Of a DNA stretch of 5,394 bases, positions 1-5,394 are shown piece by piece. The notes under the pieces were generated by a model. That model searched no databases, was not told the origin of the DNA, and saw only the letters and a list, made by a program, of their open reading frames with translations. The stretch's first letter is position 1; every line of letters starts with the position of its first letter. Origin of the DNA: Sediminibacterium sp. (GTDB lineage Bacteria > Bacteroidota > Bacteroidia > Chitinophagales > Chitinophagaceae); contig JALRFB010000077.1 of assembly GCA_023256555.1 (NCBI GenBank), forward strand, positions 1-5,394, written 5' to 3'. The translations under genes were made by a program, and so were the position numbers.

Positions 1-656
1 AAATAATTCCAATAATGATCTATTTCTTCTTGTGTATCCACAGTGATAATAAATGATACTGCTTCATTAAAATTGAATTGATGATTGGCAGAGCTATCCA
101 TTGCACCAAATGGCTTATGTTCTAATTCAAATTGGGAGTATTTGATATACCCAGTTACATCTGGCTCTCCTTCTTCATATTTACTGATATCAACAATTTT
201 ACTATTTGCAAATAGGCTAGTATAAAATTCAATAGCTTCATTTGCTTTTCCTGCATTATTTCCTACAAACATCATATGGGGCATTATTTTGCAGCTACTT
301 TGATGGTTTAACATCAACTGCCAATTCACTCCATATTTGTCTGAGCACCATCCATATTGTTCACTCCATGGATATTTATTTAATGGCATTAATACATTGC
401 CACCATCACTTAATTTATTCCATAAAGCTGATATTTCTTCTTGATTTTCCGCACTGATAAAAAACGAAATAGATGGATTTATACTAAAACCAGGTCCTCC
501 ATTTAAGTGCATCATTCTTCTCCCATATATTTTATACACTACCGCCATTGGATTTTCAGATAACAGTTCAACATCTCCAAATGCATCCTTGTAAAACAAA
601 AATGCTTCTTTTGCTTTTTGATCAAACCATAAGCAAGTACCTAATTCATGTGTCAT
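1..656 (-). CDS. PhnB-like two-domain VOC (glyoxalase-fold) protein, C-terminus cut by window edge
   Basis: Reading the minus strand from the ATG at 656 gives 218 uninterrupted residues to the window edge, so the C-terminus is missing. Two tandem vicinal-oxygen-chelate modules are visible. The first (about residues 1-116) opens with LWFDQKAKEAFLFYKDAFG, and its second half has FFISAENQEEISALW, a GG, and YPWSEQYGW...DKYGVNWQL. The second (from about 124) repeats the pattern with MMFVGNNAGKANEAIEFYTSLF and then VDTQEEIDHYWNY at the edge. This matches the PhnB family (PF06983), often misnamed 3-demethylubiquinone-9 3-methyltransferase. Family members usually run about 270-300 residues, so roughly 50-80 are probably lost. 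The fold is clear but the substrate is unknown; related proteins include metal-dependent lyases, dioxygenases and drug-binding proteins. Methyltransferase activity should not be inferred from the common database name. It is divergent from the dehydrogenase gene and probably monocistronic on its 5' side. The antisense open frame at 242-457 is a shadow of this gene. Confidence 0.88.
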   Translation of the reverse strand, partial: MTHELGTCLWFDQKAKEAFLFYKDAFGDVELLSENPMAVVYKIYGRRMMHLNGGPGFSINPSISFFISAENQEEISALWNKLSDGGNVLMPLNKYPWSEQYGWCSDKYGVNWQLMLNHQSSCKIMPHMMFVGNNAGKANEAIEFYTSLFANSKIVDISKYEEGEPDVTGYIKYSQFELEHKPFGAMDSSANHQFNFNEAVSFIITVDTQEEIDHYWNY

Positions 657-674
657 ATTTGGTTATTTGTTGAA

Positions 675-682
675 TAAATATA
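675..682 (-). promoter_or_regulatory. Possible -7 element for the VOC gene
   Basis: On the minus strand this reads TATATTTA, one mismatch from the Bacteroidota -7 consensus TAnnTTTG. It would place the transcript start about 10 bases before the ATG at 656. No TTG lies at the expected -33 spacing and the region is AT-rich, so a chance match is quite possible. Confidence 0.22.
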
Positions 683-769
683 CAATTTTAAGCGTTTTAG
701 GCATTAACTAACTAACAAACATGTGCTTAAAATGGGTATACATTTATAAGTCTAGCATATATTTCTTTG

Positions 770-777
770 TACCTTTA
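770..777 (+). promoter_or_regulatory. Possible -7 element for the GapN-like dehydrogenase gene
   Basis: TACCTTTA differs from TAnnTTTG only at the last base and resembles the exact TACCTTTG before the helicase gene at 2491. It ends 22 bases before the ATG at 800, close to the 25-base spacing seen at the helicase. No good -33 TTG is visible. The match and position make it the best promoter candidate in this divergent spacer. Confidence 0.4.
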
Positions 778-799
778 TTTTTGAACTAAATGAAATTTT

Positions 800-2425
800 A
801 TGACATTTCAAGATAGATTAGATCATTTAATTACTGAGAAAGCTGCTATACCTGCGGAATTTGCTTTAAAAGAATTGATCAATCAAACAACTTATTTATC
901 TAATGGAGAAATGGTTGAGTGGAAAGGAGATACGCATGAAGTATATTCTCCAATATGTATAAAAACAGAAAAGGGCATTGAGAGAATAAAAATTGGCTCT
1001 TATCCTATTTGTACTCAAAAAGAAGCAATGATTGCTTTGGATGCTGCATCAGCTGCGTATAATGAAGGTAGAGGAGAATGGCCAACAATGAGTGTTGCAC
1101 AAAGAATTCATTGCGTGGAACAGTTCATTAAAAAAATGTTAGAGCAAAAAGAGCTTGTGGTAAAGTTGATTATGTGGGAGATTGGAAAAACCTATTCCGA
1201 TTCTGAAAAAGAGTTTGATAGAACGGTTGAATATATTTATGCAACTATTGATGCATTAAAAGATGTAGATAGAGATTCTTCAAGATTCACCATAGAGCAA
1301 GGTATTGCTGCACAAATCAGAAGATCTCCATTAGGAGTGGTATTGTGTATGGGTCCATTTAATTATCCTTTAAATGAAACCTTTACTACATTGATACCTG
1401 CCATTATTATGGGTAATACCTTATTATTCAAACCTCCAAAGCATGGTACTTTATTGCATTATCCTTTATTAGAAGCCTTTAAATCTTGTTTCCCTAAAGG
1501 GGTGGTAAATACTATATATGGTAGAGGGAATGCCATTGTTCCTTCTTTGATGGAATCTGGCAAAATCAATGTGCTTACTTTAATTGGTTCTAGTAAAGTA
1601 GCCAATCAATTAAAAAAATTACATCCTAAAGTAAATAGATTAAGAGCGATTCTTGGATTGGATGCAAAAAATGCAGCTATCATTACAAAAGACGCAGACT
1701 TAAAGTTAGCAGTTCAAGAAACGGTTTTAGGTTCATTGTCTTTTAATGGACAAAGATGTACTGCGTTAAAAATTATTTATGTTCATAAAACCATTGCTGA
1801 TCAATTTATCAATTTATTAAATGAAGCAGTTGGTAAGTTACAATTTGGCTTGCCATGGGAGAAAGGGGTTACATTGACTCCGCTACCAGAGCCAGGCAAG
1901 CCAGCATACTTGAATGATTTAATTGAAGACGCTAAAAAGCATGGCGCCAAAGTAATGAATGAACATGGAGGCACTATCAAAGAGTCTTTCTTTTATCCTG
2001 CAGTATTGTATCCTGTAAACAATAAAATGAAAGTGTATAGCGAAGAACAATTTGGTCCAATCATTCCTGTTATTCCATTTGATGATATCGAAGAGCCAAT
2101 TCAATATGTAATTGATTCGACACATGGTCAACAAGTAAGTTTATTCTCAAAGAATAAAGAAGAGTTGGCAAGCTTGATTGATCCATTAGTGAATCAAGTG
2201 AGTAGAGTGAATATTAATAGTCAATGTCAAAGAGGGCCAGATACTTTCCCATTTACTGGTCGTAAAGACAGCGCAGAAGGTACCTTGTCTGTAGTGGATG
2301 CTTTAAGATCTTTTTCAATTAGATCTTTGGTAGCCGCTAAGTTGACAGACGATAACAAAGAAATTATCAATGATATTGTATCTTCTCATCATTCTAATTT
2401 CTTAAGTACAAAGTATATTTTTTAG
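800..2425 (+). CDS. gapN: Aldehyde dehydrogenase, GapN-type (NADP-dependent non-phosphorylating glyceraldehyde-3-phosphate dehydrogenase)
   Basis: This 541-residue cytosolic ALDH-superfamily enzyme probably oxidises glyceraldehyde-3-phosphate irreversibly to 3-phosphoglycerate, making NADPH and bypassing the ATP-forming glycolytic step. Visible motifs are PFNYP (186-190, oxyanion Asn188), FKPP (210-213), the nucleotide-binding IGSSKVA (262-268), FNGQRC with catalytic Cys320, and EEQFGP (415-420). The residues that bind the substrate phosphate in Streptococcus mutans GapN (Arg103, Tyr155, Arg283, Arg437) align with Arg141, Tyr189, Arg319 and Arg478, which argues for GapN over a generic ALDH. 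The usual ELGGK is replaced by LGLDAK (285-290): the catalytic-base Glu position is Gly286, with Asp288 two residues on. The protein is longer than S. mutans GapN (about 475), with extra residues at both ends, including about 35 after the core. The ATG at 800 is the natural start; the ATG at 790 is out of frame and soon stops. Its own terminator follows, so it appears monocistronic. Cofactor and substrate are inferred from family. Confidence 0.8.
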   Translation: MTFQDRLDHLITEKAAIPAEFALKELINQTTYLSNGEMVEWKGDTHEVYSPICIKTEKGIERIKIGSYPICTQKEAMIALDAASAAYNEGRGEWPTMSVAQRIHCVEQFIKKMLEQKELVVKLIMWEIGKTYSDSEKEFDRTVEYIYATIDALKDVDRDSSRFTIEQGIAAQIRRSPLGVVLCMGPFNYPLNETFTTLIPAIIMGNTLLFKPPKHGTLLHYPLLEAFKSCFPKGVVNTIYGRGNAIVPSLMESGKINVLTLIGSSKVANQLKKLHPKVNRLRAILGLDAKNAAIITKDADLKLAVQETVLGSLSFNGQRCTALKIIYVHKTIADQFINLLNEAVGKLQFGLPWEKGVTLTPLPEPGKPAYLNDLIEDAKKHGAKVMNEHGGTIKESFFYPAVLYPVNNKMKVYSEEQFGPIIPVIPFDDIEEPIQYVIDSTHGQQVSLFSKNKEELASLIDPLVNQVSRVNINSQCQRGPDTFPFTGRKDSAEGTLSVVDALRSFSIRSLVAAKLTDDNKEIINDIVSSHHSNFLSTKYIF

Positions 2426-2452
2426 ATTAGTACTTTAAAGTCAATAAAATGT

Positions 2453-2485
2453 AAGCCCGAAAGTTAATCTGCTTTCGGGCTTTTT
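2453..2485 (+). terminator. Rho-independent terminator of the GapN-like gene
   Basis: A perfect 11-base-pair stem (AAGCCCGAAAG, 2453-2463, with CTTTCGGGCTT, 2472-2482) encloses an 8-base loop and runs into TTTTT at 2481-2485. It lies 27 bases after the dehydrogenase stop codon. The stem has five consecutive G-C pairs in otherwise AT-rich DNA, so it stands out. The next promoter begins almost at once. Confidence 0.9.
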
Positions 2486-2490
2486 AGTTG

Positions 2491-2498
2491 TACCTTTG
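2491..2498 (+). promoter_or_regulatory. -7 promoter element (TACCTTTG) of the DEAD-box helicase gene
   Basis: This is an exact match to the Bacteroidota primary sigma -7 consensus TAnnTTTG. It predicts a transcript start near 2505 and a leader of about 20 bases before the TTG start at 2524. The -33 position falls in the loop and 3' arm of the preceding terminator and has no clear TTG. Confidence 0.65.
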
Positions 2499-2523
2499 TA
2501 GTCATTATTAAAAAGAGTGAATT

Positions 2524-3723
2524 TTGAAGTTTATTGATTTAGGGTTAGATCCAAGAATTTTGGATGGGATAGATTCAATGGGTTACGAGCATGCTACTCC
2601 TGTTCAAGAACAGGTTATGGTGCCCATTTTAGAGGGAAGAGATATTATAGCAGCTGCTCAAACTGGTACAGGTAAAACTGCCGCATTCTTGTTGCCACTA
2701 TTACATAGGTTAATTACTGCACCACATCAGGCAACTGATATTAATGCAATGATTATTGTTCCAACAAGAGAACTAGCTATTCAAATTGCTGAAAGTATAG
2801 AAGGTTTGTCTTATTTCACAGACGTGAGTGCTATTGCAGTGTATGGTGGTGGCGATGGTAATTCTTTTGCTATTGAAAAGAAAGCCTTAAATAGTGGAGT
2901 AGATATTGTAGTTTGTACGCCAGGAAGAATGCTAGCGCATTTAAATATGGGCTATGTAAAACTGAAAGGGTTGAAGTATTTAGTATTAGATGAAGCTGAT
3001 AGAATGTTAGACATGGGCTTCAATGATGATATTAATAAAATTATTACCTATTTGCCCAAGGAAAGACAGAACCTATTATTCTCTGCAACCATGCCCACTA
3101 AAATGCGCGCATTAGCAAGGAATTTATTAGTAAACCCAGTAGAGATTAATATTGCCATTTCTAAAGCATCTGAAAATATTACTCAAAAAGCATTTATTGT
3201 ATTCGATACTCAAAAAGATGCGATTATTAAAGATATGCTTGGGTCAAAGCGTTTTAAAAAAGTAGTGGTGTTTTGTTCTAAAAAACAAAATGTAAAAAAA
3301 TTGACCACCGATTTAAAACTAGCTAAATTATCTGTTGCAGAAGTACATTCCGATTTAGATCAAAAAGAAAGAGAACAAGCTTTGCAAGATTTTAGAAATG
3401 AAAAAATTTCTATTATTGTTGCAACAGATATTTTGAGTAGAGGTATAGATATTGATGATATCGATTTGGTGATTAATTATGATGTACCCAATGATGGAGA
3501 AGATTACATTCACAGAATAGGGAGAACTGCGAGAGCTGCAAGTTTGGGTACTGCATTTACTTTAGTGGGACAGAAAGAGCAATCTAAGTTTGCACAAATA
3601 GAAGAATTATTAGGTGCGCCAGTATTGAAAGGAGTTGTTCCTGCTGAGTTTGGAGAGACCCCGATCTATAATCCTAAAAAGGGTATATCTGTAAAAAGAA
3701 AATTTTTTAAAAGGAAGTCATAA
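2524..3723 (+). CDS. DEAD-box ATP-dependent RNA helicase, RhlE-like
   Basis: This 399-residue superfamily 2 RNA helicase should unwind or remodel structured RNA with ATP hydrolysis, typically in ribosome assembly, mRNA decay or cold adaptation. All core motifs are present: upstream Phe3 and Q motif ending at Gln28, motif I AQTGTGKT (45-52), Ia PTRELA (80-85), Ib TPGR (132-135), II DEAD (156-159), III SAT (187-189), IV VVVFCSKK (247-254), V ATDILSRGIDI (300-310) and VI HRIGRTAR (330-337). The C-terminal tail is short, ending in the basic KRKFFKRKS (391-399), without the long RGG-rich extension or DbpA-type RNA-binding domain of some relatives. The start is TTG: no in-frame ATG exists upstream (a TGA lies at 2518-2520), and the first internal ATG (2578) would remove Phe3, conserved upstream of the Q motif. 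It is flanked by terminators, so it is probably a single-gene unit. RhlE-like is a best guess; the exact RNA target cannot be read from the sequence. Confidence 0.95.
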   Translation: MKFIDLGLDPRILDGIDSMGYEHATPVQEQVMVPILEGRDIIAAAQTGTGKTAAFLLPLLHRLITAPHQATDINAMIIVPTRELAIQIAESIEGLSYFTDVSAIAVYGGGDGNSFAIEKKALNSGVDIVVCTPGRMLAHLNMGYVKLKGLKYLVLDEADRMLDMGFNDDINKIITYLPKERQNLLFSATMPTKMRALARNLLVNPVEINIAISKASENITQKAFIVFDTQKDAIIKDMLGSKRFKKVVVFCSKKQNVKKLTTDLKLAKLSVAEVHSDLDQKEREQALQDFRNEKISIIVATDILSRGIDIDDIDLVINYDVPNDGEDYIHRIGRTARAASLGTAFTLVGQKEQSKFAQIEELLGAPVLKGVVPAEFGETPIYNPKKGISVKRKFFKRKS

Positions 3724-3753
3724 TGCAAGTATGCTGATAAATTATCTTGTATT

Positions 3754-3786
3754 AAAAAAGCCTCTTCAACTAGAAGAGGCTTTTTT
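3754..3786. terminator. Bidirectional terminator shared by convergent genes
   Basis: A 14-base-pair perfect inverted repeat (AAAAAAGCCTCTTC, 3754-3767, and GAAGAGGCTTTTTT, 3773-3786) surrounds a 5-base loop. The A-tract on the left and T-tract on the right let it act on both strands. It lies 30 bases after the helicase stop and 33 bases beyond the minus-strand membrane protein's stop, so it plausibly ends both transcripts. Confidence 0.92.
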
Positions 3787-3819
3787 GAAAAAATTTGAAT
3801 CTTTTATAGAACCAATTAT

Positions 3820-4566
3820 TTATTTAATTTCAATAATTGCTCTTTTTAAAATTTTAGAGTCAGCTACATTCAATACTTGAGCACCTGGGCTTAAAGATTG
3901 AATTTGAAAAGTCTCTTGTGTTTTAGTTTCTACACCTGGTTTACCTTCTTCTTCCTCTTCCTCAGATTTCTTTTCAGTAATACCAGTGATGATTAATTTA
4001 AAAGGTGCTGGGGTTGAAATTTTTGTACTTAAAATTAAATTAGCAGCAGGGCCTCTTCCTTCTTTTTCACCAACAAATAAAGTTTCTACAACCTTTCCTG
4101 TACTGTCAGCTACTTCTACTTGTAATCTTGCAGCTTCGCTGTCTTTATTTTTTTGCAAGATAAATGTTGCAGCTTGACCATTGGTAGAATCTAAAGTTGT
4201 TTTTTCTTGGAAACTAATTCCTGCATCTGGTCTTGGCCCTCTTTTAGGAGCAAATACTCGTCCAAATTCTGCCACTGGCTCAAGTACTTCAGTTACTGAA
4301 AGTGTTAATACGATTAATCCAATAATACCAGCTACCAATAATTCTTTTTTGAAAGCCCCAGTATTTTTGTCTTTTGAATAGTTTTTCAATGAACCCCAGT
4401 TGTTTACAATATGGAATATGGCAAAACTCACAAAGATTAACCCAAAAATGGTATGGGTCATCTCAACAAAATGTGGTTTTTGTTTAATGTACAACAAGAT
4501 ACCAGAGGTGCCCAATACAAAAAATGCAAAGGCAATAGATAAGCTAATAATGTTCTTTTTCTTCAT
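3820..4566 (-). CDS. DUF4405-like membrane protein with three helices and a periplasmic tail
   Basis: This 248-residue protein of unknown function starts MKKKN and has hydrophobic segments at about residues 6-27, 38-56 and 76-93. By the positive-inside rule (KKK at the N-terminus; KNYSKDK and FKKE between helices 2 and 3) the N-terminus is cytoplasmic and the part from about 95 is periplasmic. Helices 1-2 fit the DUF4405 pattern: TSGILLYI, then H38-x2-FG and H52-x3-NW with a following Leu and Tyr. His38 and His52 lie 13 residues apart at opposite ends of helix 2, the spacing of b-type cytochrome ligands, so haem binding is possible. Neither other helix supplies a partner His, so a dimer or partner subunit would be needed. 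The tail shows predicted beta-rich stretches (about 132-195) that I cannot assign to a family, plus an acidic run of six Glu at 202-207. The gene is divergent from arsR and convergent with the helicase. No link to arsenic is shown. The open frames at 3986-4177, 4181-4381 and 4400-4597 are antisense shadows. Confidence 0.8.
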   Translation of the reverse strand: MKKKNIISLSIAFAFFVLGTSGILLYIKQKPHFVEMTHTIFGLIFVSFAIFHIVNNWGSLKNYSKDKNTGAFKKELLVAGIIGLIVLTLSVTEVLEPVAEFGRVFAPKRGPRPDAGISFQEKTTLDSTNGQAATFILQKNKDSEAARLQVEVADSTGKVVETLFVGEKEGRGPAANLILSTKISTPAPFKLIITGITEKKSEEEEEEGKPGVETKTQETFQIQSLSPGAQVLNVADSKILKRAIIEIK

Positions 4567-4670
4567 AATGGTTGGTTTGATAGGGACAAGTTATTAAAAT
4601 ATGATTAAAAATCAGCCACTTAGAATTTAGAAAACCCCAAAATGGAGAAATTTATGATAAGACTCATTTT

Positions 4671-4697
4671 TTGTTTCAAAGTTTAATCGTAATATTG
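4671..4697 (+). promoter_or_regulatory. Possible arsR promoter (TTG ... TAATATTG)
   Basis: TTG at 4671-4673 is followed after 16 bases by TAATATTG at 4690-4697, one mismatch from the -7 consensus TAnnTTTG. The spacing is slightly short. The -7 element would sit in the centre of the palindromic operator, so bound ArsR would block polymerase directly. The transcript would then start at or very near the arsR ATG. Confidence 0.4.
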
Positions 4698-4704
4698 CGA
4701 TTAA
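4683..4704. promoter_or_regulatory. Likely ArsR operator, 22-base near-perfect palindrome
   Basis: Half-sites TTAATCG (4683-4689) and CGATTAA (4698-4704) are exact inverted repeats, and the centre contains the palindrome AATATT (4691-4696). Only one symmetric pair (4690 and 4697) is mismatched, so 20 of 22 positions obey the symmetry. ArsR/SmtB-family dimers typically bind AT-rich imperfect palindromes of about this length overlapping their own promoter, which is where this lies. It ends one base before the arsR ATG. It could also influence the divergent membrane protein gene, whose start is about 116 bases away, but nothing shows that directly. Confidence 0.75.
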
Positions 4705-4705
4705 T

Positions 4706-5038
4706 ATGGGAGCTAGTAAAATCATCAATTATTCAGAGGAAGAACTGCTCATTGCAAAATTTGCAAAAGCGCTTTCTCATCCGGCACGTGTTGCCATCAT
4801 CAAGCTTTTACTACAAAAGCAGTCTTGCGTATGTGGTGATATCGTAGAAGATTTACCAATCGCACAATCAACCGTATCACAACATTTAAAAGAATTAAAA
4901 GAAGCCGGGTTAATTAAGGGAGATATTGAAGGCGCTTCCGTTTGTTATTGTATTGACTTAAATGAATGGAATAAAGCAAATGAAGCTTTAAATAATTTAT
5001 TCAAAGAAGCTAAGATGATTCGAAATAAATGTTGTTAA
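4706..5038 (+). CDS. arsR: ArsR-family arsenite-responsive repressor
   Basis: This 110-residue winged-helix repressor should bind the operator just upstream as a dimer and release it when As(III), or possibly Sb(III), binds. The fold is clear: [18 protein letters not shown] (19-36), the metal-sensing helix with SCVCGDIV (Cys41 and Cys43), the recognition helix [19 protein letters not shown] (52-70), and a wing ending in SVCYCIDL. The CVC pair at the start of helix alpha-3 matches the classical ArsR site (Cys32-Val-Cys34 in plasmid R773 ArsR). Extra cysteine pairs are Cys80/Cys82 in the wing and Cys109/Cys110 at the very C-terminus. The ATG at 4706 is the first in-frame start codon after the in-frame stop at 4658. 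It is followed after 49 bases by arsM in the same direction with no terminator between them, so the two very likely form an operon. A sensor for another thiophilic metal is possible but less likely given arsM. Confidence 0.92.
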   Translation: MGASKIINYSEEELLIAKFAKALSHPARVAIIKLLLQKQSCVCGDIVEDLPIAQSTVSQHLKELKEAGLIKGDIEGASVCYCIDLNEWNKANEALNNLFKEAKMIRNKCC

Positions 5039-5069
5039 ACTGAATACTTTTTAAATAATTATAGTTAAC

Positions 5070-5087
5070 AAATTAAATATTTAATTT
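5070..5087. repeat. Perfect 18-base AT-only palindrome at the arsM start
   Basis: AAATTAAAT (5070-5078) is followed without spacer by its exact reverse complement ATTTAATTT (5079-5087), and the next base begins the arsM ATG. It lies in the arsR-arsM spacer and contains no G or C. It lacks the TCG/CGA half-site core of the operator before arsR, so I cannot call it a second ArsR site. It may be a regulatory site, or simply unstructured AT-rich leader favouring translation initiation. Confidence 0.5.
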
Positions 5088-5394
5088 ATGCAAACCGAAG
5101 AACAATTAAAAGAAATAGTAAGAAAAAAATATAGTGAAATAGCATTGCAAGACAAAGAAACCAATATGTCTTCTTGTTGTGGTGCAGGTGGATGCTCAAC
5201 TGAAGTGTATAATATTATGTCAGACGATTATACAACTCTTGAAGGGTATAATGCAGATGCAGATTTAGGTTTGGGTTGTGGATTGCCAACACAGTTTGCT
5301 AAAATTAAGAAAGGAGATGTAGTGGTAGATTTAGGAAGCGGTGCTGGTAATGATTGTTTTATTGCGCGTCACGAAACAGGAGAGACTGGTAAAG
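5088..5394 (+). CDS. arsM: Arsenite S-adenosylmethionine methyltransferase, N-terminal 102 residues
   Basis: The ATG at 5088 opens a frame that runs off the right edge, giving about the first third of the protein. It should transfer methyl groups from S-adenosylmethionine to As(III) in the cytosol, giving methylated arsenicals. Evidence is the ArsM signature DADLGLGCGLPTQFAKIK (57-74), whose Cys64 corresponds to the first conserved catalytic cysteine of ArsM (Cys72 in the Cyanidioschyzon enzyme), followed by SAM-binding motif I VVVDLGSGAGNDCFIA (78-93). The N-terminal segment has a cysteine cluster SSCCGAGGC (28-36) and the Tyr/Asp-rich stretch before the signature that is usual for bacterial ArsM. 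The other conserved cysteines, expected in the missing part, cannot be checked. It is the second gene of the arsR operon. The frame is open for all of its 307 bases and family recognition is strong, although the length cannot be judged. Confidence 0.92.
   Translation, partial: MQTEEQLKEIVRKKYSEIALQDKETNMSSCCGAGGCSTEVYNIMSDDYTTLEGYNADADLGLGCGLPTQFAKIKKGDVVVDLGSGAGNDCFIARHETGETGK

Noticed and set aside
242..457. Plus-strand open frame of 71 codons
   Set aside because: It lies wholly antisense to the VOC protein gene, whose conserved motifs show the real frame. Its own product is low-complexity and resembles no family.
790..816. Short upstream frame starting at ATG 790, overlapping the GapN start
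   Set aside because: It stops after eight codons (TAG at 814-816) and nothing supports it as a regulatory leader peptide.
1919..2134. Minus-strand open frame of 71 codons
   Set aside because: It is antisense within the GapN-like gene, which is intact and conserved through this stretch.
3942..3963. CTT/CTC-rich stretch as a microsatellite
   Set aside because: It simply encodes the acidic run SEEEEEEG of the membrane protein in mixed Glu codons, and no perfect long repeat is present.
3986..4597. Three plus-strand open frames (3986-4177, 4181-4381, 4400-4597)
   Set aside because: All are antisense to the membrane protein gene. That gene has a coherent topology and stop/terminator placement, while these have no recognisable domain.
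1..5394. CRISPR array, tRNA or rRNA gene, insertion sequence
   Set aside because: I saw no regularly spaced repeats, no cloverleaf or rRNA-like sequence, no transposase and no terminal inverted repeats.

Overview
This 5.4 kb window is AT-rich bacterial chromosome, most likely from a member of the Bacteroidota; a Chitinophagaceae-like organism is my best guess. Three things point there. No start codon has a clear Shine-Dalgarno sequence. The promoter-like sites fit the Bacteroidota sigma-factor -7 consensus TAnnTTTG, with an exact TACCTTTG before the helicase gene. The GapN-like dehydrogenase has the LGL(D/E)AKN active-site variant that I recall from this phylum and some proteobacteria. The taxonomic call is inference, since there is no rRNA or other marker gene here.

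Layout, left to right. Bases 1-656 (minus strand) hold most of a two-domain PhnB-like VOC/glyoxalase-fold protein whose C-terminus runs off the left edge. A 143-base divergent spacer separates it from a 541-residue aldehyde dehydrogenase of the non-phosphorylating glyceraldehyde-3-phosphate dehydrogenase type (800-2425, plus). That gene ends in a strong hairpin terminator, followed after five bases by the promoter of a 399-residue RhlE-like DEAD-box RNA helicase (2524-3723, plus), which starts with TTG. A bidirectional terminator (3754-3786) lies between the helicase and a convergent gene for a three-helix DUF4405-like membrane protein with a periplasmic tail (3820-4566, minus).

Divergent from the membrane protein gene, the right end opens an arsenic-response operon: arsR (4706-5038), a metalloregulator with a CVC arsenite-binding motif, then arsM (from 5088, cut by the window edge), an arsenite S-adenosylmethionine methyltransferase. 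A near-perfect 22-base palindrome touching the arsR start is the likely ArsR operator. A perfect 18-base AT-only palindrome touches the arsM start. The expected logic is that ArsR represses its own operon until As(III) binds its cysteines, after which ArsM methylates the arsenite. The other genes look like independent housekeeping or accessory units, each with its own transcription signals.

I do not see a clearly new multi-gene system. The points most worth following up are the displaced catalytic glutamate in the GapN-like enzyme, the operator/start overlap at arsR, the second palindrome at arsM, and the uncharacterised membrane protein beside the ars operon.
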